64,000 nt of DNA from Bacteroidota bacterium (GTDB lineage: Bacteria; Bacteroidota; Bacteroidia; B-17B0; Aurantibacillaceae). Below, piece by piece: positions 35,104 to 43,061 of this stretch. The notes under the pieces are model-generated. The model was not told the origin of the DNA. It ran no database searches and was given only the letters and a program-made list of their open reading frames with translations. The translations under genes and the position numbers were made by a program. Positions within the stretch are counted from its first letter, which is position 1. Every line of letters starts with the position of its first letter. The DNA lies in assembly GCA_030684395.1 (NCBI GenBank), contig JAUXTT010000004.1, positions 62,001 through 126,000 on the forward strand. Reading direction: 5' to 3'.

Positions 35104-35587
35104 AAAGCTATACGCTAAATTAACAACAGTTGAAGGAATAAAACATCAACTGGCAGTAGCAGGTTTTCTGAATAAGAAAATAGTTTTTACCAATGGCGTT
35201 TTCGATATACTTCATACAGGTCACGTTGATTACTTAAGTAAAGCAAGAGACCTCGGTGATATATTGGTGCTGGGATTAAATACCGATGCATCTGTAAAAA
35301 GATTAAATAAAGGACCTGAACGTCCAATAAACAATGAAGTTTCAAGAGCTACTGTTTTAGGTGCTTTAGAGTGTGTTGATTACATTATACTCTTTGAACA
35401 GGATACTCCCTATGAATTAATAAAAGCAATTCAACCTGATATTTTAGTAAAAGGAAGTGATTACAAAGCCGAAGCAATTGTTGGTTACGATATAGTAAAA
35501 GCCAAAGGCGGTGAAGTAATTACAATAGATCTGTCTCAAGGATTTTCTACCACCAACATCATCAAGAAAATTTCGGAAGGAAAGTAG
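35090..35587 (+). CDS. rfaE2: D-glycero-beta-D-manno-heptose 1-phosphate adenylyltransferase
   Basis: A 165-residue nucleotidyltransferase equal to the C-terminal domain of HldE. It makes ADP-heptose for the LPS core. The class motif is NGVFDILHTGHVDYL (the His-x-Gly-His signature). The kinase half of HldE is absent, so this is the stand-alone RfaE2 form. KGSDYKAEAIVGYDIV and QGFSTTNIIKKI complete the family pattern. It overlaps the upstream membrane-protein gene by 14 bp and converges on gmk with 8 bp between the stop codons. Confidence 0.93.
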   Translation: MSLNKKLYAKLTTVEGIKHQLAVAGFLNKKIVFTNGVFDILHTGHVDYLSKARDLGDILVLGLNTDASVKRLNKGPERPINNEVSRATVLGALECVDYIILFEQDTPYELIKAIQPDILVKGSDYKAEAIVGYDIVKAKGGEVITIDLSQGFSTTNIIKKISEGK

Positions 35588-35595
35588 TTTGCGTG

Positions 35596-36168
35596 CTATT
35601 TTTCGAGAAACTCCCCGACGATCTTCTCCGCATCTTCAAAAGCAACTTCTAATGTTTCGTTCAATATAAAACGATCAAACAAACTTGCTGTTTTTAATTC
35701 TTTCTCCGCTTTTTCTAAACGGCGGCCAATACTTTCCTGGTTGTCGGTGCTTCTACTTCTTAAACGCTCTTCTAATATTTTGATCGATGGGGGCATTACA
35801 AAAATAGCGAGTGCATTGTCTTTAAATTGATTTTTGAGATTTAATCCACCTTCCACATCAATATCAAATATCACATGCTTTCCTTTTGCCCAGATACGCT
35901 CTACTTCTTGACGCAGTGTTCCATAGCAGGTTCCGGCATATACTTCTTCCCACTCTAAAAATTCTCCCTTATCAACTTGTGATTTGAATTCTTCCGGCGT
36001 TAGGTAATAATAATCTTTTCCGTTTTGCTCCACACCCCTTTTGGGGCGACTGGTAGCGGAAATAGAAAACTCTATTTTATCAGGAAAGGTTTTTAAAAGA
36101 TGCCTTACAATAGTTGTTTTCCCTGACCCTGAAGGTGCCGAAAAGATAATAAGTTTGCCGTTACTCAT
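35596..36168 (-). CDS. gmk: Guanylate kinase
   Basis: A 190-residue enzyme converting GMP to GDP. The P-loop is SAPSGSGKTT. The GMP-binding part includes SATSRPKRGVEQNGKDYYYL and FLEWEEVYAGTCYGT. The frame stays open upstream of the ATG at 36168 for 22 more codons, but that extension is translated from the adjacent repeat sequence (MTFVVKGF comes from TTAACCACAAAG) and follows no family pattern, so the ATG at 36168 (MSNGKLIIF) is chosen. A -7 box sits 3 bp before this ATG. Confidence 0.96.
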   Translation of the reverse strand: MSNGKLIIFSAPSGSGKTTIVRHLLKTFPDKIEFSISATSRPKRGVEQNGKDYYYLTPEEFKSQVDKGEFLEWEEVYAGTCYGTLRQEVERIWAKGKHVIFDIDVEGGLNLKNQFKDNALAIFVMPPSIKILEERLRSRSTDNQESIGRRLEKAEKELKTASLFDRFILNETLEVAFEDAEKIVGEFLEK

Positions 36169-36171
36169 GCG

Positions 36172-36179
36172 CAAAGATA
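36172..36179 (-). promoter_or_regulatory. -7 promoter element of gmk, 3 bp from the start codon
   Basis: On the minus strand TATCTTTG is followed by CGC and then ATG. This matches TAnnTTTG and would place transcription initiation at or next to the start codon (leaderless mRNA). Confidence 0.5.
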
Positions 36180-36214
36180 GAAAGTTAAAATGAAAGAAAA
36201 AATTGTCTCGAAAA

Positions 36215-36450
36215 CCTTTAACCACAAAGGTCACAAAGCTTTACACAAAGGGCGCAAAGAATTAATAAAAAATCTGCGTTGATCAGCGCTCCCGATAGCT
36301 ATCGGGACTGCGGGAAACCTTTAACCACAAAGTTCACAAAGCTTTACACAAAGAACACAAAGTGACAATAAAAACCTGTGTTGATCTGCGCTCCCGATAG
36401 CTTCGGGACTGCGGGAAACCTTTAATACAAAGTTCATAAAGAAAAAATCT
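36215..36450. repeat. Tandem composite repeat, unit about 102 bp, 2.3 copies
   Basis: Units start with CCTTTAA at 36215, 36318 and 36419 (periods 103 and 101 bp). Each full unit contains ACCACAAAG-type words, then TCACAAAGCTTTACACAAAG, then a CTGCG word, the CCCGATAGCTATCGGG palindrome (36291-36306, perfect; 36393-36407, one base deleted) and GACTGCGGGAAACC. The third copy is truncated. Between the array and prfB (36,451-36,524) there is a run of CTCTGTG words. I see no gene in the 356-bp gap. Confidence 0.85.
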
Positions 36451-36524
36451 TTAAAAATCTATTTAATCCGCGGCAAAAAAACTCTGTGCAACTCTGTATC
36501 CTCTGTGAACTCTGTGTTAAAACC

Positions 36525-37617
36525 TTAATTCTTATGAGCCGTGCTCATCAAATAAGCCTTGATCAACTCATCCAAATCTCCATTCAAAACGCCTTCCGCA
36601 TCCGTGATCTTTAACTCGGTACGCACATCGTTCACCATTTTATATGGATGTAATACATAGCTCCGAATTTGAGAACCCCACTCAATCTTCATCTTGCCGT
36701 CTTCAATAACATCTTTGGCGGCAGTACGTTTACGCATCTCCAGTTCATACAACTGAGATTTCAACATGTTCATGGCACGTTCTCGGTTACCTAATTGTGA
36801 GCGTTCTATCTGGCAAACAACAATAATTCCTGTTGGTTTATGTGTTAACTGAACTTTGGTCTCAACTTTATTTACGTTCTGCCCGCCTGCACCACCCGAG
36901 CGGGATGTATGCATTTCTATATCGCCCGGATTAATATTGATCTCAATGGTTTCATCAATGATCGGGTAAACATAAACGGAGGCAAAAGATGTATGACGTT
37001 TGGCATTGGAATCAAAAGGACTTATACGTACCAAACGATGTACGCCGTTCTCCGCTTTTAAATATCCGTATGCAAACTCACCTTCTATTTGTAATGAACA
37101 GGATTTGATCCCTGCAACATCACCATCATTCACATCAAGCTGTGTAACTTTGTAGCCTTTTTTCTCACCCCACATGGTGTACATACGCATAAGCATACTT
37201 GCCCAGTCGCAGCTTTCTGTTCCGCCTGCACCGGCATTTATTTCCAATACACAATTCAGTGTATCTTCTTTGCTTCGGAGCATGTTCTTAAACTCAAGGT
37301 CTTCCATTTGTTTGAAAGCCTCGTTAAATGCATGGTCAACTTCCTCTTCTGTTGCTTCTCCTTCTTTAAAGAATTCGTAAAGTGTGTTGAGGTCGTCAGC
37401 AGTACTTTGAAGCGCAGCAAAAGACTGCGTCCATGATTTTTTTGATTGAATTTTTTTTAGGATCTCTTCGGCCTTTTTGGCGTCGTTCCAAAAGTTGGGA
37501 TCGTGGGTCTTCTCCTCTTCTTCTTCGATTTCTCTTAGCTTTCTATCGTAGTCAAAGATGCCCCCTCAACGCACTCGTGCGTTCCAACACATCTTTTAGT
37601 TGGTCTGTTGTAAACAT
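36525..37617 (-). CDS. prfB: Peptide chain release factor 2, expressed by +1 frameshift
   Basis: RF2 releases peptides at UGA and UAA codons. Translation starts at ATG 37617. The first 21 codons end CTT, then an in-frame TGA follows at 37554-37552. A +1 slip at CTT-TGA-C continues into the long frame, giving a 363-residue product. The SPF codon-recognition motif ([11 protein letters not shown]) and the GGQ catalytic motif ([11 protein letters not shown]) are intact. The 260-codon frame that starts at the internal Met (MEDLEF) lacks the N-terminal helical domain and is not the real gene start. It is preceded by a -7 box. Confidence 0.96.
37551..37566 (-). promoter_or_regulatory. RF2 programmed +1 frameshift site
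   Basis: On the minus strand AGGGGG (37566-37561), three bases (CAT) and CTTTGAC (37557-37551) reproduce the classical autoregulatory element. A Shine-Dalgarno-like stimulator, a slippery CTT and a weak UGA-C stop make RF2 synthesis respond to RF2 level. Confidence 0.95.
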
Positions 37618-37622
37618 AATGG

Positions 37623-37649
37623 CAAAGATAACAAAAATTTGTGTCCCAA
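37623..37649 (-). promoter_or_regulatory. Promoter of prfB
   Basis: On the minus strand TTG (37649-37647) and TATCTTTG (37630-37623) are 16 bp apart. The -7 box ends 5 bp before the ATG, predicting a near-leaderless mRNA. The TTG lies inside a variant copy of the CCCGATAGCTATCGGG palindrome, in which one base differs (ATTGGG arm). Confidence 0.45.
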
Positions 37650-37660
37650 TAGCTATCGGG
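37645..37660. repeat. CCCAATAGCTATCGGG palindrome variant
   Basis: One mismatch from the 16-bp palindrome, lying upstream of prfB and overlapping its candidate -33 element. Confidence 0.75.
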
Positions 37661-37837
37661 ATGGAAATGGGCTTGATTTGGTAATTTGCCCCAATTGTTA
37701 CCGAAGTAATTTATATGTTTATCAATAATTGGCAATTGTTTCCATTACTAATGAATTATATTTTCCATTGCTAATGAATAAAGTTTTGCATTTGCGACGA
37801 AATATATGTATGTTTGTATCAGTAAATAATAACGAGC

Positions 37838-39043
37838 ATGCTTAGAATAGAACAAATACAGAATGTGATTGATGCTCAGGAGTTGAGTTTTGCACATAAG
37901 GATGTAAAGTTGTCTCGTGAATTTTTGATAAAAGTTCCTGTTGTTAAAAATTTTGTAACAATTATTACAGGTCTGCGCCGTTGTGGAAAAAGCACTTTGC
38001 TGTTACAGGTTTTAAAGAAAGATTATAAAGATGCTCTGTATCTTAATTTTGAAGACATAAGGCTTACCGGTTTTGAGCCAAAGGATTTTGTTCGATTGCA
38101 TCAGGAAATTGTTAGGCGAAAACACAAGGTGTTGTTTTTTGACGAAATACAACTTGTTGAAAAGTGGGAAATTTTTATACACCAATTGCTTAACGAAAAT
38201 TACACTGTGTTTGTAACAGGCTCTAACGCATCCTTGTTAAGCAGAGAAATGGGTACTCATCTCACAGGAAGGCATCTATCAATGGAGTTATTTCCTTTTT
38301 CGTACACCGAATTTTTAGCGTTTAAAAAAGCAAAGCCTAAAAAGGGAACATTAATGGAGTACCTGCAAACAGGTGGTATGCCTGAGTTTGTAAAGACAAA
38401 GCAAACGTTAATATTAACAAGTTTGGCAGAAGATATTATTGTGAGAGATATTGCAGTGAGGCATTCTGTGCGGGATGTAAGTGCTTTAAAACAATTGGCA
38501 GTGTACCTTATATCTAACGTAGGGAAACCTGTATCTGCCAATAAATTAGCGGGAATGTTTGGGATAAAATCGGTAACTACTATACTCGAATATTTTTCGT
38601 ACTACGCTGATGTATATTTACTGGAGTTTTTGCCGCAATTTAATTATTCGCTTAAAGCACAAGTGAGAAATCCCAAAAAAGTATATGCTATAGATACGGG
38701 TTTTATTAACGCAGCCTCATTGTCTTTTAGCGAAGATTTCGGACATAAACTTGAAAATTTAGTTTACTTGCATTTACGCAGAAAACACAAAGAGTTGTAT
38801 TTTTTCAAAGATAAAGGAGAGTGTGATTTTGTTGTTTTTGAAAAAAATGAAGTTCAACAACTGATACAAGTTTGTTTGGAAGTAAATGACGAAAATTTTG
38901 AAAGAGAAAAAAATGGTTTAATAGAAGCTCTCAGGTTTTTTAAGAAAAAAGAAGGAGTTATTGTAACTATGAATCAGAGTGATGAATTTAATATTGAAGG
39001 GTGTAAAATTAAACTTGTACCTGCTTACGAGTTTATGTCATAA
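37838..39043 (+). CDS. AAA_14/DUF4143 ATPase
   Basis: A 401-residue ATPase of the AAA_14-DUF4143 class, widespread accessory proteins of unsettled function. Walker A is TGLRRCGKSTLL (about residues 44-55), Walker B is VLFFDEIQ (98-105), and the sensor region is FVTGSNASLLSREMG. The C-terminal DUF4143 part ends in a restriction-fold-like strand pair (GECDFVVFEKNEVQQLIQV). It opens a small accessory islet with the toxin-antitoxin genes and a possible nuclease. Neighbouring core genes (prfB, rnr) lie on both sides. Confidence 0.88.
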   Translation: MLRIEQIQNVIDAQELSFAHKDVKLSREFLIKVPVVKNFVTIITGLRRCGKSTLLLQVLKKDYKDALYLNFEDIRLTGFEPKDFVRLHQEIVRRKHKVLFFDEIQLVEKWEIFIHQLLNENYTVFVTGSNASLLSREMGTHLTGRHLSMELFPFSYTEFLAFKKAKPKKGTLMEYLQTGGMPEFVKTKQTLILTSLAEDIIVRDIAVRHSVRDVSALKQLAVYLISNVGKPVSANKLAGMFGIKSVTTILEYFSYYADVYLLEFLPQFNYSLKAQVRNPKKVYAIDTGFINAASLSFSEDFGHKLENLVYLHLRRKHKELYFFKDKGECDFVVFEKNEVQQLIQVCLEVNDENFEREKNGLIEALRFFKKKEGVIVTMNQSDEFNIEGCKIKLVPAYEFMS

Positions 39044-39080
39044 AAATCTGCAAAAAAGCCTTTGCGCTGTATGGAGTTTG

Positions 39081-39416
39081 TTAAATATCAAGAACAATTC
39101 TAAGATTTGTTTTTAATGTTTGAATTTGCTCTTTAGTGAGCTTGCCCAGTTTTTTAATTAAGCGTTTGTTATCAATTGCCCGGATTTGATCTACAAGTAC
39201 GTCGCTTGGTTTATCAATTTGCCCTTTTTTTAAATGGACTCTTAGCAAAACTATTTCGTTATTTACTTTTGAAGTAATGGGGCAAATAATTGTTGAAGGA
39301 TGCGTTTCATTCAGAAGATCTGTTTGAATTACTACTACCGGTCTTGTTTTCCCAGGTTCTGTTCCTCTGCTTGGATTAAGATCAGCTAACCAAATCTCAA
39401 ATTGTTTAATCTCCAT
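39081..39416 (-). CDS. MazF/PemK-family toxin
   Basis: A 111-residue ribonuclease toxin of the MazF/PemK/Kid family. The N-terminal FEIWLADLNPSRGTEPGKTRP carries the family Gly/Arg-Pro loop, followed by VVVIQTDLLN and IICPITSK with the catalytic Thr-Ser region. DVLVDQIRAIDNKRL is also conserved. A TTG codon precedes the ATG at 39416. Its start overlaps the antitoxin's end by 11 bp, the usual antitoxin-first arrangement. Confidence 0.92.
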   Translation of the reverse strand: MEIKQFEIWLADLNPSRGTEPGKTRPVVVIQTDLLNETHPSTIICPITSKVNNEIVLLRVHLKKGQIDKPSDVLVDQIRAIDNKRLIKKLGKLTKEQIQTLKTNLRIVLDI

Positions 39417-39636
39417 CAATTAATTTCTCAAATTCATGTAATATGTCCATTGAATCCTTGCTGGTCAACTTCGATTCCTTCGTAAGCTGTTTTTTTAATA
39501 AACGTCTTTTATTAAAAAGATTGTAAATACTTACAGCTTCATTAATATAACGATTTCTAGCTAGTTTTAGCTGAGAGGTAATTTCCTCCGCCTCATCAAA
39601 TATCTTATCGTCGAGTTTTAAAGATAGAGTTTTCAT
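39406..39636 (-). CDS. Antitoxin partner of the MazF-like toxin
   Basis: A 76-residue protein from the ATG at 39636. It begins MKTLSLKLDDKIFDEAEEI, typical of a ribbon-helix-helix DNA-binding domain (beta strand KTLSLKLD, then two helices with RNRYINEAVSIYN). The C-terminal half is polar and probably neutralises the toxin. A longer frame of 15 extra codons upstream runs through the AT-rich operator and is not likely translated. It lies upstream of, and overlaps, the toxin gene. Confidence 0.85.
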   Translation of the reverse strand: MKTLSLKLDDKIFDEAEEITSQLKLARNRYINEAVSIYNLFNKRRLLKKQLTKESKLTSKDSMDILHEFEKLIDGD

Positions 39637-39655
39637 TTGCTTTCTTTTTACAAAG

Positions 39656-39676
39656 GTATATATTAAAAGTATATAC
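39656..39676. promoter_or_regulatory. Palindromic operator of the toxin-antitoxin pair
   Basis: GTATATA (39656-39662) and TATATAC (39670-39676) form an inverted repeat 20-40 bp before the antitoxin ATG. This is a likely site for autorepression by the ribbon-helix-helix antitoxin. The binding itself is inferred. Confidence 0.55.
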
Positions 39677-39853
39677 TGCAAATTTATTTTGACGATACCT
39701 GTAGGTATTATTCCTAACGATTAGAAGCTCAAGCGAAGTGGTAAGGAATCGGAGCAAAGTTCTTTCGGCGACGTAAGATGAAATTAGAGAAAAGATCTTC
39801 CAGTTAAACGCTGCTCGCCATTTTGTTTAGCTACTGTTGTGCATGCGTGTCAA

Positions 39854-40471
39854 TTATTTCGAAATTAAAATTGGCTCTAAAAATGTGAAAATTTTATTTT
39901 CAATTAAAGTTTTTCCGTTACTAAAATATCTCCAATTAAAATTTATTGGTGAAATAGGTTTTATATGTTCTCGAAATTTGGCGTTTTCTGGAAAATGATT
40001 TTCTAAGCAATAGGTTTTTCCGTGATGAGTAACAAACTCAGGTGCCTTCAAATAAGTTTTAGATTTAGTATAAGCTAATTCGTTGGTCAAGCAAAGAAAG
40101 TAGCCAAGGTCAATTCGATTATTTTCAACTAACCATGTAAGACGCTTTAAATCGTTAATGATTTTTTGGCGAGTATTAGTTCGATCGGAATTGTGTTTTA
40201 CCTTTTTTGGGAATTTAAATTCAAATCCAATTTTTGTGTCGATCCCAGAACTATTTTTAGTTGTTATCAAAAGATCTAGATATGAGCCATCCGAAAATGC
40301 ACCAAAAAGTGGTGTTTCGAAATCAATTTTTCCATCTGGAAATATTTTTGAAAATTTCAATGCGAAGTTAAACACAATAGATTTTTCTGAAGAAAATGTT
40401 TGTTGACCTGTATTAAGTAATTCATCGATTTCTTGCCAAATATTTTCTATTTCATTTGTTAGGTGTTTCAT
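39854..40471 (-). CDS. Candidate PD-(D/E)XK nuclease-like protein
   Basis: A 205-residue protein with no export signal and no family that I recognise. Asp66 in DGSYLDLLI, followed 18 residues later by Glu84-Phe-Lys86 in IGFEFKFPKK, has the spacing and strand pattern of a PD-(D/E)XK nuclease core (D...ExK). The helical N-terminus (ENIWQEIDELLN) and the preceding strand fit this fold. It lies at the edge of the accessory islet, next to the toxin-antitoxin pair across a 217-bp gap. A restriction-like or defence-type role is inference from this core and location. Confidence 0.65.
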   Translation of the reverse strand: MKHLTNEIENIWQEIDELLNTGQQTFSSEKSIVFNFALKFSKIFPDGKIDFETPLFGAFSDGSYLDLLITTKNSSGIDTKIGFEFKFPKKVKHNSDRTNTRQKIINDLKRLTWLVENNRIDLGYFLCLTNELAYTKSKTYLKAPEFVTHHGKTYCLENHFPENAKFREHIKPISPINFNWRYFSNGKTLIENKIFTFLEPILISK

Positions 40472-40601
40472 CGGTTAGTTTTTAAGGCATGTCGCGCAAC
40501 TTATTTATACCTGCCACAAATCTTCAGTTATGCAACTATATTATCGACGAGGTTGCGTAAACCATTTTCAAATCTTCAAATTAACTAATCACCAAATTAG
40601 C

Positions 40602-42875
40602 CTACTTCTTCCTCTTCGCCTTCCCCGATCTCCATTTTTGTTGCTCAGGTTTTTTGCCCGATGATTGCTGAGCTTTGCCGCCTCCTGATCTTCCATTCTT
40701 TTCATCACCTTTAGAAGAATCTGTTTTCACATCACTATCGGGTCCGCTCACAAATGCATAGTCCAATTGTTTACGCGCTACGTCTGCTTTTTTTACTTCT
40801 ATCCAAACAGTATCACCTAATGCGTAAATGGTATTTTTATTTCTTCCTATGTAACGATAGTTCTCTTCATCAAAAATGTAGTGATCATCTTTCATGTCGC
40901 GCATACGGATCATACCTTCGCATTTGTTCTCGGTGATCTCTACATAAATTCCCCACTCGGTAACACCTGAAATAGTTCCTTTAAATGGTGTGCCCAATTT
41001 ATCCGACATGAACTCAACTTGTTTGAATTTAATGGAAGCTCTCTCAGCTTCTGCAGCCATACGTTCCATATCGGAAGAATGCTTGCATAACATTTCAAGT
41101 TCGTTTGCATCCGAATAGGTTTCTCCCATCAAATGCGCCTGCAATAAACGGTGAATCATTACATCCGGGTAACGACGAATAGGTGAAGTGAAATGTGTAT
41201 AGAACTCAAATCCTAAACCATAGTGACCTGTGTTGCTTATAGTATAAACAGCTTTAGGCATGGAGCGCAGAGTAAGCAACTCTATCATACTGCCTTCTTT
41301 TTTTCCTTTTACATCTAACAATAATTTATTGATAGATTGTGCGGTCGATTGTTTGTCTTTTAAACTAACAGTGTAACCAAACTTACCTACAAACTCACTT
41401 AAACTGGTTAGCTTTTCAGAAGTAGGCACATCGTGAATACGATACACGGTTGGTTTTCCTTCAATTTTTTTGTTGCCCGCGTTCTTAGGTTTGCCAAGTA
41501 GTTCAGCTACTCTGCGGTTTGCTAACAACATAAAATCTTCAATCAATTTATGCGCGTCCTGTTGCGTTTTAAAAAATACACCAACCGGATTTCCTTCTTC
41601 ATCTAAATGGAATTTCACTTCTTCTTTATCAAAGAAAATAGATCCTTTGCGCATACGATCAGCACGTAATTTTTTTGCTAATCCGTCCAATATAAAGATC
41701 TCATCCTTGTATTCACCTTCTCCGGTTTCAATTACTTTTTGAACATCTTCGTAAGCAAATCGTTTGTTAGAATGGATGATTGTTTTTCCATACCACTCAG
41801 TAATTACTTTTGCATTTTCATCCATTTCAAATACTGCACTGAAACAATATTTGTCTTCGTTTGGTCTTAATGAACAAACAAAATTACTCAGTATTTCGGG
41901 AAGCATCGGAATAACACGGTCTACCAAATACACTGATGTCGCACGGTTCACGGCTTCTTTGTCTAAAATACTATCGGGTTTTAAATAATGAGTCACATCA
42001 GCAATGTGAACGCCGATCTCATAATTTCCATTCTCTAATTTTTTCAAAGATAAAGCATCATCAAAATCTTTTGCATCAACAGGGTCAATGGTAAAAGTGG
42101 TGATGTCTCTGAAATCTCTTCGGCGTGCTATTTCTGTTGCTGTAATTTCTGTATTGATGTGTTTAGCCGCTTTTTCTACTTCAGCCGGAAACTCAGGTGG
42201 TAAGCCAAACTCAGCCATAATAGCATTCATTTCCGTTTGATGCTCGCCTGGGAAACCGAACACTTCAACTACTTCTCCGTAAGGATTTGGTTTGCCATCT
42301 TTCCAATCGGTAAGTTTCACCATTACCTTTTGACCATTCTGCGCACCCTTTGCTTTTTCTATGGGAATGTAAAAGTCAACGTGAATTTTATTGTTGTTCG
42401 GAATGAAGAAACAGGTTTTCTCTGTAAGCTGAATGCTTCCAACAAATTGAGTTTTGTTACGTTTGGTAACTTCAACTACTTCTCCTTCTTTCTTTTTCTT
42501 TCCACCTGCATAGATGTATACCTTTACTAAGTCACCCTGCAATGCATCTTTGGTTTTTTTCTCAGCGATGAAAATATCGTCCTGCATATCATTCACCACA
42601 ACGTATGCTGAGCCGGTTGATGTAAAATCAATAACTCCGGTAACGTATGCTTTGGTTTCTTTGTAGGTATATTTTCCTTTATCGGTTTCAGTTACAAATC
42701 CTTGTGCTACCAGTTTCTCAAGTACTTCGATCACCAGGAATCGTTCTGACTCTGTGTTGATTTCCAGGCCTGCAGCCACTTGTTTATAGTTCAGGGATTT
42801 TCCTGCATTGTGTTTCATCAGATCCACAACTTCTTCGAACAGGTATCGTTGTTTTGGTTTATTTGCTCTTGACAT
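40602..42875 (-). CDS. rnr: Ribonuclease R
   Basis: A 757-residue processive 3'-5' exoribonuclease of the RNase II family. An N-terminal winged helix and cold-shock domains (residues about 1-230) precede the RNB catalytic domain, with the metal-binding acidic cluster IDPVDAKDFDDALSL. The conserved HIADVTHYL and FTSPIRRYPDVMIHRLL are also there. An S1 domain (FKGTISGVTEWGIYVEI) follows. The C-terminus is a long basic/Ser/Gly tail (KNGRSGGGKAQQSSGKKPEQ) that may bind RNA. The MSRANKPKQRY start is used. Confidence 0.97.
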   Translation of the reverse strand: MSRANKPKQRYLFEEVVDLMKHNAGKSLNYKQVAAGLEINTESERFLVIEVLEKLVAQGFVTETDKGKYTYKETKAYVTGVIDFTSTGSAYVVVNDMQDDIFIAEKKTKDALQGDLVKVYIYAGGKKKKEGEVVEVTKRNKTQFVGSIQLTEKTCFFIPNNNKIHVDFYIPIEKAKGAQNGQKVMVKLTDWKDGKPNPYGEVVEVFGFPGEHQTEMNAIMAEFGLPPEFPAEVEKAAKHINTEITATEIARRRDFRDITTFTIDPVDAKDFDDALSLKKLENGNYEIGVHIADVTHYLKPDSILDKEAVNRATSVYLVDRVIPMLPEILSNFVCSLRPNEDKYCFSAVFEMDENAKVITEWYGKTIIHSNKRFAYEDVQKVIETGEGEYKDEIFILDGLAKKLRADRMRKGSIFFDKEEVKFHLDEEGNPVGVFFKTQQDAHKLIEDFMLLANRRVAELLGKPKNAGNKKIEGKPTVYRIHDVPTSEKLTSLSEFVGKFGYTVSLKDKQSTAQSINKLLLDVKGKKEGSMIELLTLRSMPKAVYTISNTGHYGLGFEFYTHFTSPIRRYPDVMIHRLLQAHLMGETYSDANELEMLCKHSSDMERMAAEAERASIKFKQVEFMSDKLGTPFKGTISGVTEWGIYVEITENKCEGMIRMRDMKDDHYIFDEENYRYIGRNKNTIYALGDTVWIEVKKADVARKQLDYAFVSGPDSDVKTDSSKGDEKNGRSGGGKAQQSSGKKPEQQKWRSGKAKRKK

Positions 42876-42987
42876 ATGTAGTAAAGCTAAGCAATCAAAC
42901 GGTTTTTTGAAAGCCGGGGTAAAGATTTAATTAAGGGAGTTATAAACAAGCAAATTGGGTGTCCCAACTGCAACGTTCCTTATGCTG

Positions 42988-43061
42988 AATACGAATTTGT
43001 ACGAATATACCAATCGCAATAACATTGCACATCAATTGGTATATTCGTACAAATTCGTATT
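42988..43061. repeat. Perfect 27-bp inverted repeat downstream of purN
   Basis: The left arm (42988-43014) starts AATACGAATTTGTACG and the right arm (43035-43061) is its exact reverse complement. The loop is 20 bp. The right arm abuts the purN stop codon. It would form a very strong hairpin at the 3' end of the purN message. A related but degenerate copy lies downstream of the first fabH (1,708-1,763). Confidence 0.9.

Noticed and set aside
35090-35587. Bifunctional heptose kinase/adenylyltransferase HldE
   Set aside because: Only the nucleotidyltransferase half (165 residues) is present, so it is the stand-alone RfaE2 form.
36215-36450. Possible CRISPR array
   Set aside because: The units are about 102 bp and repeat over their whole length, with no unique spacers and no cas genes; it is a tandem composite repeat.
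36525-37307. prfB as a truncated or frameshifted pseudogene
   Set aside because: The break is the exact RF2 recoding site (AGGGGG, spacer, CTTTGAC) and the sequence on both sides encodes a normal RF2.
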